Shown here: in pieces, positions 9,887-22,640 of the stretch
Layout of the letters: each line of letters opens with the position of its first letter
Position numbering within the stretch: the stretch's first letter is position 1
NCBI GenBank assembly: GCA_030789695.1
Contig: CM061141.1
Span: 169,522,807 to 169,586,806, forward strand
Direction: 5' to 3'
DNA: 64,000 bases
Origin: Scilla litardierei
Lineage: Eukaryota > Streptophyta > Magnoliopsida > Asparagales > Asparagaceae
Notes under the pieces: generated by a model
The model's input: the letters and a program-made list of their open reading frames with translations, nothing else
Told to the model about the DNA's origin: nothing
Databases searched by the model: none
Position numbers and translations under genes: made by a program

Positions 9887-12262
9887 TCATTTAATAAAAC
9901 GATCCATATCTTCCAGAAAATGTGGAAAAAGACTGGATCTCAAAAATATCCGCAAAAATGTCCATTGGAACCGAAAGATCGCCAACTTCAACTGGAAAAA
10001 TAAGATAAGACAAAATTAGGCCAAAAAATCATTTCAATTAATTAAACGATCCATATCTTCTAGAAAATGTGGTAAAATCCTGGAGCTCAGAAAAATCAGC
10101 AAAAATATCCCTTGGGACCAAGAGAATGCCATCTTGAACTAAAATATAAGAGATGACAAACATTAGTTATTAAAATAATTTCATTTAATAAAAAGCTCCA
10201 TATCTTCCATAAAATTTAGAAAATTGCCCCGAGCTCAGAAAAATCCGCAAAAATGTAAGTTGGAACACCACGAGATCGCATCTTCAGCTTTTAAATAATA
10301 GAAGACAAACTTAAGCTAATAATCATATCATTTAATAAAAAGATCCATATCTTCTATAAAATAAATAAAATAGCACCAAGCTCAGAAAATCCAAAAAAAT
10401 ATCCGTTGGAACTGGGAGATCGCTATGTTCAACTTAAAAATAATAGAAGACAAAAGTTCGCGATAAAAATCAAATAATTTAACATAAAGATTCTTATTTT
10501 CCATAAAATGTAGAAAGTATCCCCGAGCTCAAAAAATCCAAATAAATATCTGTCGGAACCGGGAGATCACTAAATTTAACAAAAAAATAAAATAAAATTT
10601 GGCTAACAAATCATATCATTTAATAAAACGGTTGATACCTTCCAGATAATATAGAAAATAGTCCAGGACTCAGAACAATCCACAAAAATATCCGTTGAAA
10701 TCGAGAGATCATGAATTTAACAATTAAAAAACAAAATTCGGCCAAAAATCATATCATTTAATAAAACGGTCGATATCTTCCAGTTAATACAAAACTGGCA
10801 CAGAGCTAAGAAAAATCTGCAAAAATATCTGTTGGAACTGGGAGATCGCCATCATCAACGAAAAAAATATAGAAGATAAAATTTGGCCAAAAATCATATC
10901 ATTTAATAAAACGATCAATATCTTTCAGAAAATACAGAAAATCGACTCGATGTCGAAAAAATTTGCAAAAACATCCGTTGGAACTGGGAGACCGCCATCT
11001 TCAAGTGAAAAATAAGAGATGACAAAATTAGGCTAGAACAATCATATCATTTAATAAAAATCCATATTTTCTCCAAAATACGGAAAATAGCCCCAAGCTC
11101 AGAAAATCCGCAAAAATGTCTGTTGGAACCGAAAGATCGTCATATTCAACTGAAAAATAAGAGTAGACAAAATTAAGCCAAAAATCATAGTATTTAATAA
11201 AAAGATACATATCTTCCACAAAAAGTAGAAATTGGCCCGAGTTCGGAAAAATCCGCAACAATGTCAATTGGTTAGTGGAGATTGCCATCTTCAACTGAAA
11301 AATAAGTTAAGATAAAATTAGCCTATAAAAATCATATCATTTAATAAAAAGATCCATATACTATATAAAAAATACACTCGACCTTAGAAAAATCTGCAAA
11401 AATTTCTATTGCAACTGGAAAATCGCCATCTTCAACTGAAAAATAAGAGGGGATAAAATTAGGTAATAAAAGATTATATTTCGATACAAAAGATCCAATC
11501 TTCCAGAAAATGTAGAAAATATTCATGGGCTCAGAAAAATACAAAAAATGTCCGTTTGAACCGGGAGATCGCCATCTTCAATTGAAAAATAAGAGAATAT
11601 AGAATTAGGCCAAAAATCCTATCATTTAATAAAAAGATCAATATCTTTCAAAAAAATTAGAAAGAGCCCCGAGCTCAGAAAAATCAGCGAAAATATCACG
11701 CCATCTTCAACTGAAAAATAAGAGAAGAAAAACGTAGGATATAAAAATCATATCATTTAATAAAACATCCATATCTTCCAGAAAATGTAGAAAATAACCC
11801 AAGCTTAGAGAAATCTGCACAATATCCGATGGAACCGGGAGATCGCCATCTACAATTGAAAAAAAATAAGAGAAGATAAAATTAGGATTTAAAAATCATA
11901 TCATTAAATATAAAGATACATATCTTACTAAAAATGTCAAATATAGCGCTAAGCTTAAAAAACCCGTAAATTGTTTGTTGGAACCGGGAGATTATCATCT
12001 TCAAATAAAAAAGAAAGACAAAATTAGGCCAAAATCATATCATTTAATAAAAAGATCCATATCTTTAAGAAAATGTAGAAAATAGTCCAGAGCTCAGAGA
12101 AGTCCACAAAATGCACGTTGGAACCGGGAGATTGTCATATTCAACTGAAAAATAAAAGAAGATAAAATTAGGCTATAAAAACATTTCATTTAAAATAAAG
12201 ATCCATATCTTACAGAAAATATAGAAAATAGCCCCGAGCTAAGAAAAATCCGCCAAAAAGTA

Positions 12263-12415
12263 AGTTGGAACCGGGAGATCGTCTTCTTCAACCGAAAAAA
12301 GAGAACAAAATTAGTCCAAAAATAATATCATTTAAAAAGTAAGTTGGAACTAGGAGATTGCCTTCTACATCCAAAAAAGAGAACAAAATTAGTCCAAAAA
12401 TAATATCATTTAATA
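12263..12415 (-). repeat. Tandem duplication of a partial monomer
   Basis: A segment of about 75-80 bp, from GTAAGTTGGAAC to AATAATATCATTTAA, occurs twice in a row and nearly unchanged. The same doubling is seen in the right arm at about 44,590-44,745, so it is older than the palindrome. Confidence 0.8.
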
Positions 12416-15400
12416 AAAAATATGTATCTTTCAGAAAATGTAGAAAAATAGACCCGAGCTCAGAAAAATCCGTAAAAAAGTCTGTTGGATCCAGGAGATC
12501 GCCATCATCAAATGAAAAATAAGTGATGACACAATTAGGCTATAAAAATCATATCATTTACAAAGACCATATCTTACAGAAAATGTAGAAAATAGCTCGC
12601 TCAAACAAATCCACAAAAATGTCTATTGGAACAAAGAGGTCGCCATCTTCAACAAATAAATAAGAGAAGACCAAATTAAGCCAAACAATCATATCAAACT
12701 ATACATATATTCCAGAAAATGTAAAAAATAACCCCGAGCTCATAAAAATTCGCAAAAATTTTCATTTGAACTAGGAGATGCCATCTTCAACTGAAAAATA
12801 AGAGAAGATCATTTAATAAAAAGATCCATAACTTCCATAAAATTTAGAAAATATCACTTGCTTTGAAAAATCCGACAAAATGTCCGTTTGAACCGAGAGA
12901 TCGCCATCTTCAAAAGAAAAATAACAGAAGACAAAATTAGAACCTAAAAATCGTATAATTTAATGTATAGACCAATATCTTCCATAAAATGTAGAACATA
13001 GCACCAAATTAGAAAACAATCTGCAAAAATGTATGTTGGAACCAGGAGATCGCCATGTTCAAACTGAAAAAAAATAATGGAAGACAAAATTATGATATAA
13101 AAATCATATCATATAATATAAAGATCCATATCTTACAGAAAATGTAGAAAATAGCCCGGAGATCATAAAATTCCGTAAAAATATCCGTTGGAACCGGAAA
13201 ATTGCTATCTTCAACTGAAAAATAAGACATGATAAACAAAGATGATAAATATCATATATTTAATAAAAAGATCCATATCTTTCATAAAATTTAGAAAATA
13301 GCACCGAGACAGAAAAGTCCAAAAAATGTCTGTTGGAACCGAGAGATCGACATTTTCAATAGAAAAAAATAAGAGAAGACAAAATTAAAACCTAAAAATC
13401 ATATCATTTAATATAAAGGTCCATAACATACAGAAAATGTAGAAATTATCCCAGAGTTCGAAAAATTCCACAAAAATATCCGTTGGAACCGGGAGATTGA
13501 TATTTTTAACAAAAAAAATAAGCGAAGACAAAATTAAACCAAGAAATAATATCATTTCATAAAACGATCCATATCTTCCAGAAAATGCAGAAAAATAGCC
13601 CCGATCTCAGAAAAATCGACAAAATGTCAGTTGGAACAGTGAGATCGCCATCTTCAACTTAAAACTAAGAGAAGACAAAATTAGGCTAACGATGATAACA
13701 TTTAATATAAAGATCCACATCTTTCAGAAAATGTACCAATAGCCCCGAGCACCGAAAAATCGGCAAAATATCAGTTGGAACTGGAGATTGGAATTTTTAA
13801 CTTAAAAAATAAGAGAAAGCCAAATTAGGCCAAAAATTAAAACATGTAATAAAACGATCGGTATCTTCCAGAAAATTCAGAAAATAGCCCCGAGTTCAGA
13901 AAAATCCGCAAAAATGTCTGTTGGAACTGGCAGACTGCCATCTTCAAGTAAAAAAAGAGAGAAGATAAATGTAGACTACAAAAATCTTATAATTTAAAAA
14001 ATATTCATATCGACAATAAAACGCAGAAAATAGCGTCGGGGTCAAAAAATTCGCAAAAATTTCCGTTGAAACTGGGAGATCGTTATGTTCAATTCAAAAA
14101 AAAATAAAGAGAAAACAAAATTAGGATGGAAAAATCATATCATGTAATAAAAAAATCAATATCCTATAGAAATGTAGAAACTAGTCTCGAGCTCAGAAAA
14201 ATGGGTAAAAATGTCCGTTGGAACAGGAATATTGCCATCTTCCATTGAAAAATAAGAGAAGACAAAATTAGCCTACAAAAATCATATAAAGCAATAAAAT
14301 ATTCATATCTTCAAGAAAATGTAGAAAATAGCCCTGAGCTCAGAAAAATCTGCAAAAATGTCAGTTGGAACCGGGAGATTGCCATCTTCAATTGGAAAAT
14401 AATGGGAGACAAAATTAGACCAAAAAATCATATCATTTAATAAAACTATCCATGTCTTGCAAAAATGTGGAAAATAGGCCGAAGCTCATAAAAATATGCA
14501 AAACTTTCCATTGGAAACGGGATATCGCCATCAACTTAGGTTATAAAAATCATATCATTCAATAAAACATCTATATCTTCCAGAAAATGAAGAAAATAAT
14601 CCCGAGTTCTGAGAAATCTGCAACAATGTCCGATGGAATTGGTAGATCGCCATTACAACTGAAAAATAAGGGAAGACAAAATTAGGATTTAAAAATTTTA
14701 TCTTTTATTATAAAGATCCATATCTTACAGAAAATGTAAAATATAGTGTCGAGCTCAGAAAATCTGCTAAAAATGTCTGTTGGAACCAGGAGATCATCGT
14801 CCTCAACTAAACAATGGAAAGAAAAAATTAGGCCAAAAAATCATATCATTTAATAAAAAGATACATATATTCCAGAAAATATAGAAAATAGTCCGGAGCT
14901 CAGAGAAGTCTGCAAAATGTCCATTGGAATCTGGAGATCATCGTATTCAACTGAAAAATAAGAGAAAAATAAAATTAGGCTACAAAAATCATATCATTTA
15001 ATATAAAGATTCATATCTTACAGAAAGTGTAAAAAAATAACTCCGAGCTTGAAAAAACCGCAAAAAGTCCGTTGGAACCTGGAGACCATCTTCTTCAACC
15101 GAAAATAGAAGAGAAGACAAAATTAGGTTATAAAAATCATATCATTTATAAAGATTCATATCATACAGAAAATGTACAAAAAAGCACGTAGCTTAAAAAA
15201 TCCACAAATAAGTCCGTTGGAACCAAGTGATCACCATCTTCAGTGAAAATAATAAGTGAAGCCAAAATTAGGTAAGAAATCATATCAAAAGAAAAATGTA
15301 GAAAATAAAATTAGGCTACAAAAATCAGATCATTTAATATAAAGATTCATATCTTACGGAAAATGTAGAAAATAGCCCCGAAAAACCGCAAAAAATTCCG

Positions 15401-16249
15401 TTGGAACATGGAGTCCGCCTTCTTCAATCGAAAATAGAACAGAAGACAAAATTAGGTTATAAAACATATCATTTATCAAGATTCATATCCTACAGAAAAT
15501 GTAGAAAAAAGCATGTAGTTCAACTGCAAATAAAGTCCGTTGGAACCAAGCGATCGCCATCTTCAATGAAAAATAAGAGAACCAAAATTAGGTAAAAAAA
15601 TCATATCAAACGATCCATATCTTCCAGAAAGTGCAGAAAATAGCCCGAGCTCATAAAAATTTGCAAACATTTCCGTTTAAACCGGGAGACCCCATCTTCA
15701 ACTGAAAAATAAGAAATGATAAACAGAGATGATAAAAATCATACCATTTAATAAAAAGATCCATATCTTCCATAAAATTTAGAAAATAGCACCGAGACAG
15801 AAAAGTCCAAAAAATGTCTGTTGGAACCGAGAGATCGACATTTTCAATAGAAAAATAAGAGAAGACAAAATTAAAACCTAAAAATCATATCATTTAATAT
15901 AAAGGTCCATATCATACAGAAAATGTAGAAATTATCACAGAGTCCGTAAAAATCGAAAAAAATGTCCGTTGGAACCAGGAGATCGATATTTTCAACAACA
16001 AAATAAGAGAAGACAAAATTAACCAAAAAATTATATCATTTAATAAAATAATCCATATCTTCCAGAAAAGACAGAAAATAGCACCGATCTAATAAATATC
16101 GGTAAAATTCTGTTGGAACAGTGGGATCGCCATCTTCAACTTAAAAGGAAGAGAAGACAAAATTAGGCCGAAAAATCATGTCATTCAATAAAAAGATAGC
16201 TATCTTTCATAAAATGTAGAAAAGTGCAACAAGCTCAGAAAATGATATA

Positions 16250-16427
16250 TAAAAATCTTTTTAGTTGAAGATGACGATATCCCGGTTACAATGGACATTT
16301 TTATAGAAGAAGATGGTGATTTCTCGGTTCCGAATTTTGTCTTCTCTTATATTTAAATTGAAGATGGCGATTTCCTGGTTCCAACAAACATTTTTTGGCC
16401 TAATTTTTTCTTTTTCGATATCATTTA
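16250..16427 (+). repeat. Flipped satellite block in array 1 (second)
   Basis: Same composition and junctions as the block at 9720, about 6.53 kb further on, which suggests a long higher-order period. Mirror partner 40,572-40,740. Confidence 0.85.
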
Positions 16428-17595
16428 ATAAAACGATCCACATCTTTCGAAAAATGTGGAAAATAGTCTGGAGCTCAAAAATATCTGCAAAAATGTCAGT
16501 TGGAACCGGGAGATCGTCAACTTCAACAGGAAAAATAATAGAAGACAAAGTTAGTCTAAAAATCATATCATTTAATAAAACAATCCATATCTTCCAGAAA
16601 ATGTGGAGAATAGCCCGGAGATCAAAAAATCTGCAAAAATGTCCTTTGGACCGAGAGAATCCCATCTTCAACTAAAATATAAGAGAAGACAAAATTAGGG
16701 GAAAAAAATCTTCTTCTATAAAGATCGCCATCTTCAATTGAAAATAAGAGAAGACAAAATTTGGTTATAAAATCATATTATTTAAAAAAAGATTCTTATC
16801 TTTCAAAAATACAGAAAATATCACTGACATCAGAAAAATCCGTAAAAATGTCCGTTGGAACCAGGAGATCGCCATCTTAAATTTAAAAATAATTGAAGAC
16901 AAACTTAAGTAATAAAAATCATATTATTCAATAAAAACATCCATATCTTCCATAAAATAAAGAAATAGCACCGATCTTAGAAAATCCGAAAAAATGTCCG
17001 TTGGAACCGGGGATCGCTATGCTCAAATGAAAAATTAGGGAAGACATAATTTGGCAATAAAGATCATATCATTTAATATAAAGATTATTATTTTCCAAAA
17101 AATGTACAAAATATCCCGGAGCTCAAAAAAATCCATAAAAATATCTGTCGGAACCGGGAGATCGCTAAATTTTTAAAAAAAGACATGCTATCAGCCAAAA
17201 ATCATATCATTTAATAAAATGGTCGATATCTCCCAGAAAATACAGAAAATAGCTCAGAGCTCAGAAAAATCGCAAAAATATTCGTTGGAACTGGGAGATC
17301 GCTATCATCAACGAAAAAATATGAGAAGATAAATATTGGTCAAAATCATATCATTTAATAAAATGATCGATATCTTTCAGAAAAATACATAAAATAGTCT
17401 CGTGGTTAGAAAAATACTCAAAAATGTCCGTCGGAACTGGGAGACCACTATCTTCAAGTGAAAAATAAGAGAAGACAAAATTAGGCTAGAAAAATCATAT
17501 CACTTAATAAAAAGATCCATATCTTCTAGAAAATGCAGAAAATAACTCCAATCTCCGGAAAATTTGCAAAAATGTCCATTGAAACCGAAAGATCA

Positions 17596-17650
17596 TGATT
17601 TCCCGGTTCCAAAGGACATTTTTGGCCTAATTTTGTCCTCGCTGCTATCA
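17596..17650 (+). repeat. Short flipped satellite block in array 1
   Basis: Begins near GATCATGATTTCCCGGTTCC and ends in GGCCTAATTTTGTCCTC before minus-strand units resume. Mirror of 39,351-39,405. Confidence 0.75.
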
Positions 17651-19124
17651 TTAAACAAAACTATCCATATATTCCAGAAAATGTGAAAAATAGCTGCAGC
17701 TCAGAATTATCTGCAAAACTATCCGTTGGAACTGGGAGATCGCCAACTTATACCGGAAAAATAAGAGAAGACAAAATTAGGCCAAAAATCATATCATTTA
17801 ATAAAACGATCCTTATCTTCTAGAAAATGCGGAAAATAACCCGGAGCTCAGAAAAATGCCCAAATATGTCTGTTGGGACCAAGAGAATGCCATCTTCAAC
17901 TGACATATAAGAAAGACAATATTAGGCCAAAAATCAAATCATTCAATATAAAGCATCATCTTCAACTAGAAAATAAGAGAAGACAAATTAGGTTATAAAA
18001 ATCTTATCATTTAATAAAAATATCCATATCTGACATAAAATCTAGAAAATAGCATTGAGCTATAAAAAATCCGCAAAAATGTTTGTTGGAACTGGGAGAT
18101 CGACATCTTCAACTTAAAAATAATTGAAGACAAACTTAAGCTATAAAAATCATATCATTTAATAAAAAGATCCATATCTTCCATAAAATAAAGAAAATAG
18201 CACAGAGCATAAAAAATCCGCAAAATGTCCATTAGAACCGGGAGATCGTTATATTTAACTGAAAAATAATAGAAGACAAAATTAGGCAATAAATTTAATC
18301 ATATCATTTAATATAAAGATTCTTATTTTCCATAAAATGTTGAAAATATCCCCAAGCTCAGAAAAATCTACACAAAATTAGGCCAAAATATCATATCATT
18401 TAATAAAACGTTCGATATCTTCCAGATAATACAAAAAATAGCACATAGCTCAGAAAAATCCTCAAAAATATCTGTGGGAATCGGGAGATAGCCATCATCA
18501 ACCAAAAAGCTAAGAGAAGACAAAATTAAAAAAAATCATCACATTAAATAAAACGATCGTTATATTCCAAAAAATACAGAAAATAGCCCGGATGTTAGAA
18601 AAATCCGCTAAAATTTCCGTTGGAACCGGGAAACTGGCATCTTCAAGTGGAAAATAAGAAAAGACAAACGTAGGCTATAAAAATCATATCATTTAATAGA
18701 AAGATCCATATCTAAAATAAAAAGTAGAAAATAGCCATGAGTTCAGAAAAATCCGCAAAAATTTCCCTTGAAACCGGGACATCGCCATCATCAATTGAAA
18801 AATAAAAGAAGACAAAATTTGGGTAGAAAAATCATATCATTTTAAACATATACATATTTACAGAACATGTAGAAAATAGTCCCGAGCTCTGAAATATCGG
18901 CCAAGATGTCCATTGGAACAGGGACATCGCCATCTTCAACTTAAAAATAATAGAAGACAAAATTACGCTACAAAATTCATATAATGTAATAAAAAGATCC
19001 ATACCTTCCAGAAAATGTAGAAAATAATCTCGAGCTTAGAAAAATCCGTAAAAATGTCCGTAGGAACCGGGAGATTGCAATCTTTAACTGGAGAATAAAA
19101 GAAGACAAAATTAGGCCAAAATAT

Positions 19125-20315
19125 TGTAAGGACCATCTACCTTGCAATACTAACAACAAACTCTCTTTAAGGGGTTGAATAGATTAATGGCAATAAATTG
19201 TGCAATTAAAAATTAACTTGAAAATGCAGAATAATAAATGCAAGAGGAAGTAATCAACACAATCAATCCAAACGTAGACACAATATTTTACCTTAGTTCC
19301 CCAAACATGGGTACGTCCATCCACACCAATATTCACAATAATTCCCATAAAGAGAAGTGAATACAATCCCACAAAGAGATACCTCACACAGAGGATTTTG
19401 TCCTATACAAGAACCAAACCAACCCTACTTAAGGGTCAAATTCTCACACAGAGAATTACTAACTCCCACATAGAGAATTAGGGTTAGTCCTACACTAGGA
19501 CACCAAACTCCCACAAAGAGAGTATCTAATTCCCACAAAGAGAATTAGGGTTGAAAACATAAAGTAAAACAAATACTCTTACCTATGCCTTGAGATGAAT
19601 TTACTCATTAATGAATGCAAGGCATAGAAGAGGATCTCCAAGTGATGAGATTAGCTTGAAAGCACTTGGATGATTTCCCTTGAGCTTGACTTCAATGCAT
19701 GAAGGAGAGAATGAGCTTTAAGAGGAAAATAAAAGAGTTTGAGAGTGGCTTAATGATTCTCAAATGAACTTCAATAGTTCCAAGGAGTCCTAATGAACTC
19801 AGCCCTCTCATATATATAGGAAGCCAAAAGAAACCCTAAAACCCAAGCAAAAATCCAAAATGAATAAATCTGCAACGGCTAGATTTTGGCAGTTTACGGC
19901 ACAGGCAGTCGACTGATGAACAACTGACAGTCGACTGGTCAACGGCTATAAAATTCCAAACGACTATAATCTGAGCCAGGACAGCGACTATAGAAGGCTA
20001 CATAGGCAACTATAAATAGACATGCGACTGTAAAAACTTCATCAGTCGACTGACTTGCACATTGGGATGAAGCCTAGAAAATACAAGTTGTGCACAGACG
20101 ACTGTAGAGCAATTCACAGGCGACTGAATATCCTTCAGCAGGCGACTGTCACTAGAGATGGAAAGGAGATGAGAAAAATGCAACTTTTACACTTACGACT
20201 TCAGACGATAGATGACCATTTCACAGGCGACTGTAATTCTACAGGCGACTGTAAATACTTCATCAGTTAACTGACTTGCAAATTGGGGATGAAACCTAGA
20301 AAATACAAGTCGTCA
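19125..20315 (-). mobile_element. LTR-like element (left copy), possible degraded solo LTR
   Basis: Non-satellite insert, TG...CA bounded. On the minus strand it has, in order, a cluster of 10-bp palindrome-like motifs (CAGTCGACTG and CAGGCGACTG variants, about 19,905-20,280), a TATATATA box near 19,815, and an R/U5-like stretch with repeated CTCTTTGTGGGAATTAG. The same plan, palindrome cluster then TATA, is seen in the full LTRs at 53,446 and 58,535. No target-site duplication: the flanks are CCAAAATAT and GTTGGAACC, and about half a satellite unit is missing across it. No coding sequence. Compared with the right copy it has an 18-bp internal duplication. Confidence 0.65.
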
Positions 20316-22489
20316 GTTGGAACCGGGAGATCGAAATTTTCAACTTAAGAATCAGAGAAAACAAAATTAACAGATAAGATTTCTATTTATCATTTTTTGA
20401 GCTTGGTGCTATTTTCTATATTTTATGAAAGAAATTTATCTTTTTATTAATTGATAAGATTTTTATAGCCTTAGTTTGTCTTCTCTAATTTTCCAGTTAA
20501 AGATGGAATCTTTTTATTAAATGATATAATTTTTAGCCTAATTTTTTCTTCTGTAATATTCCAGTTGAAGATGGTGATCACCCGGTTCCAACAGACATTT
20601 TTGCGAATTTTTTGAGCTCCGGACTATTTTCCACATTTTTGGAAGATATGTATTATTTTATTAATTGATATGCTATTTTGGCTTAATTTTATCTTCTTTT
20701 ATTTTTTTATTTGAAGATGGCGATCTCCCGGTTCCAACCGAAATTTTTGCAGAATTTTCTGAGCTCGGGGTTATTTTGTACACTTTCTGGAAGATAAAAA
20801 TCTTTATATTAAACGATATGATTTTTATATCCTATTTTTTTCTTATTTTTCAGTTAAAGATGGTGATCTTTCTGTTCGAATGGACATTTTTGCGGATTTT
20901 TCTGATCTCCTTGCTATTTTCTACATTTTATTAAAGATATGATCTCTTTATTAAATGACAAGATTTTTATAGCCTAATTTTTGTCTTCTCATATTTTTCA
21001 GTTGAAGATCGCAATCTCCAGGTTTCAACGGACATTTTTACCGGATTTTTCTTAGCTTTGGGCTTTTTTCTACATTTTCTGGAAGATATGAATCTTTTTA
21101 TGAAATGATATGATTTTTTGGCCTAATTTTGTCTTCTCTTTTTCAGTTGAATATTGCGATCTCCCAGTTCCAATGGACATTTATGCAAATTTTTCTGAGC
21201 TCGGTGCTATTTTCTACATTTATGGTCGATATGTATCTTTTCATTAAATGATATGTTTTTGTCCTAATTTTGTCTTCTTTTATTTTTCAGTTACAGATGG
21301 CGATCTCTCGGTTCCAACGGACATTATTTTGGATTTTTCTGAGCTGCGAGCTATTTTCTACATTTTCTGTATGATACAAATCCTTATATTAAATGATATG
21401 ATTTTTATAACTTAATTTTGTCTTCCCTTATTATTCAATTGAAGATGGCGATCCCCGGGTTCCAACAAACATTTTTGCGGATTTTTCTGAACTATTTTTC
21501 TATATTTTGAGAAGTTATGGAACTTTTTATTAAATGATATGAATTTTTGCCCTAATTTTGTCCTCTCTTATTTTTTATTTGAAGATGGCAAATTCCTGTT
21601 TCCAACAAACATTTCTGTAGATTTTCTTAGCTTGGGAATATTTTCTATAGTTTATTGAAGATGTGGTTCATTTTATTAAATGATATGATTTTTATTGACT
21701 AAGTTTGTCTTCTCATATTTTTCAGTCGAAGATGGTGATATCCCGTTTCCAATGAATTTTTGTGAATTTTTCTGATATCAGGGCTATTTTCTAAATATTA
21801 TGGAAGATATGTATCTTTTTATTAAATGATATGATTTTTACTTCATAAGTATGTTTTCTCTTATTTTTCAGTTAAAGTTAGCGATCTCCATTCTCCAACA
21901 GACATTTTTACGGATTTTTCTGAGTTCGCGACTATTTTCTACATTTTCTGAAAGATATGTATCTTTTATTAAATGATATGATTTTTGGACTAATTTTGTA
22001 TTCTCTTATTTTTTTCGTTAAAGATGGCGATCTCCTTGTTCTAACGGACTTTTTGCAGATTTTTCTAAGTCCGGGCAATTTTCTACATTTTCTGAAAGAT
22101 TTGGATCTTTATATTAAATGATATGATTTTTATAGTATATTTTTTGTCTTCTCTTATTTTTTAGTTGAAGATGGCGATCTCTCGGTTTCACCGAAATTTT
22201 TTGCATATTTTTCTGAGCTCGGTGCTATTAAATATATTATCTGAAAGATAAGGATCTTTAAATTAATTGATACGATTTTTGTTGCCTACTTTTGTCTTCT
22301 CATCTTTTTTCAGTTGATGATGGCGATCTTTTTATTAAATGATATCATTTTTTGGCCTAATTTTGTCTTCTTATATATTCGGTTAAAGATAGCGATCTTA
22401 TGGTTCTAACGGACATCTTTGCGGATCTTTCTAAACTTTGGACCATTTTTCACATATTCTGGAAGATATGGAACATTTTATTAAATGAT

Positions 22490-22640
22490 ATCAGAGAAGA
22501 AAAATTTGGCCAAAAATGTCCGTTGAAACAGGGAAAACGACATCTTCAATTGAAATATAAGAGAAGACAAAATTTGGAACTGAGAAATCGCCATCTTCAT
22601 CTATAAAAACGTCTGTTGTAACCGAAAAATCGCCATCTTC
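22490..22640 (-). repeat. Flipped satellite block in array 2
   Basis: Enters at GATATCAGAGAAGAAAAATT and leaves at CAGATAAGATTTCTATATATC, the same exit sequence as the orientation switch at 20,366. Mirror of 34,370-34,517. Confidence 0.82.

Larger units (their letters stand above)
8477..19124 (-). repeat. Satellite array block 1, monomer about 148 bp
   Basis: About 70 diverged tandem monomers. Taking plus as the strand on which a unit starts GAAGATGGCGATCTCCCGG, the order is: CAACGGACATTTTTGCGG, GAGCTCGGGGCTATTTTC, GAAGATATGGATC, TTTTATTAAATGATATGA, GCCTAATTTTGTCTTCTC, TTATTTTTCAGTT. Here the units run on the minus strand. Neighbouring monomers differ widely, while blocks several monomers long recur more closely (for example 13,220-13,450 and 15,717-15,915), which is higher-order structure. 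It pairs with 37,868-48,540. No genes; short open stretches such as VEDGDLPVPTDIF are the satellite read by chance. Confidence 0.93.

Noticed and set aside
19125..20315. Standard solo LTR with target duplication
   Set aside because: Flanking 5-mers do not match in either copy; kept only as an LTR-like element.
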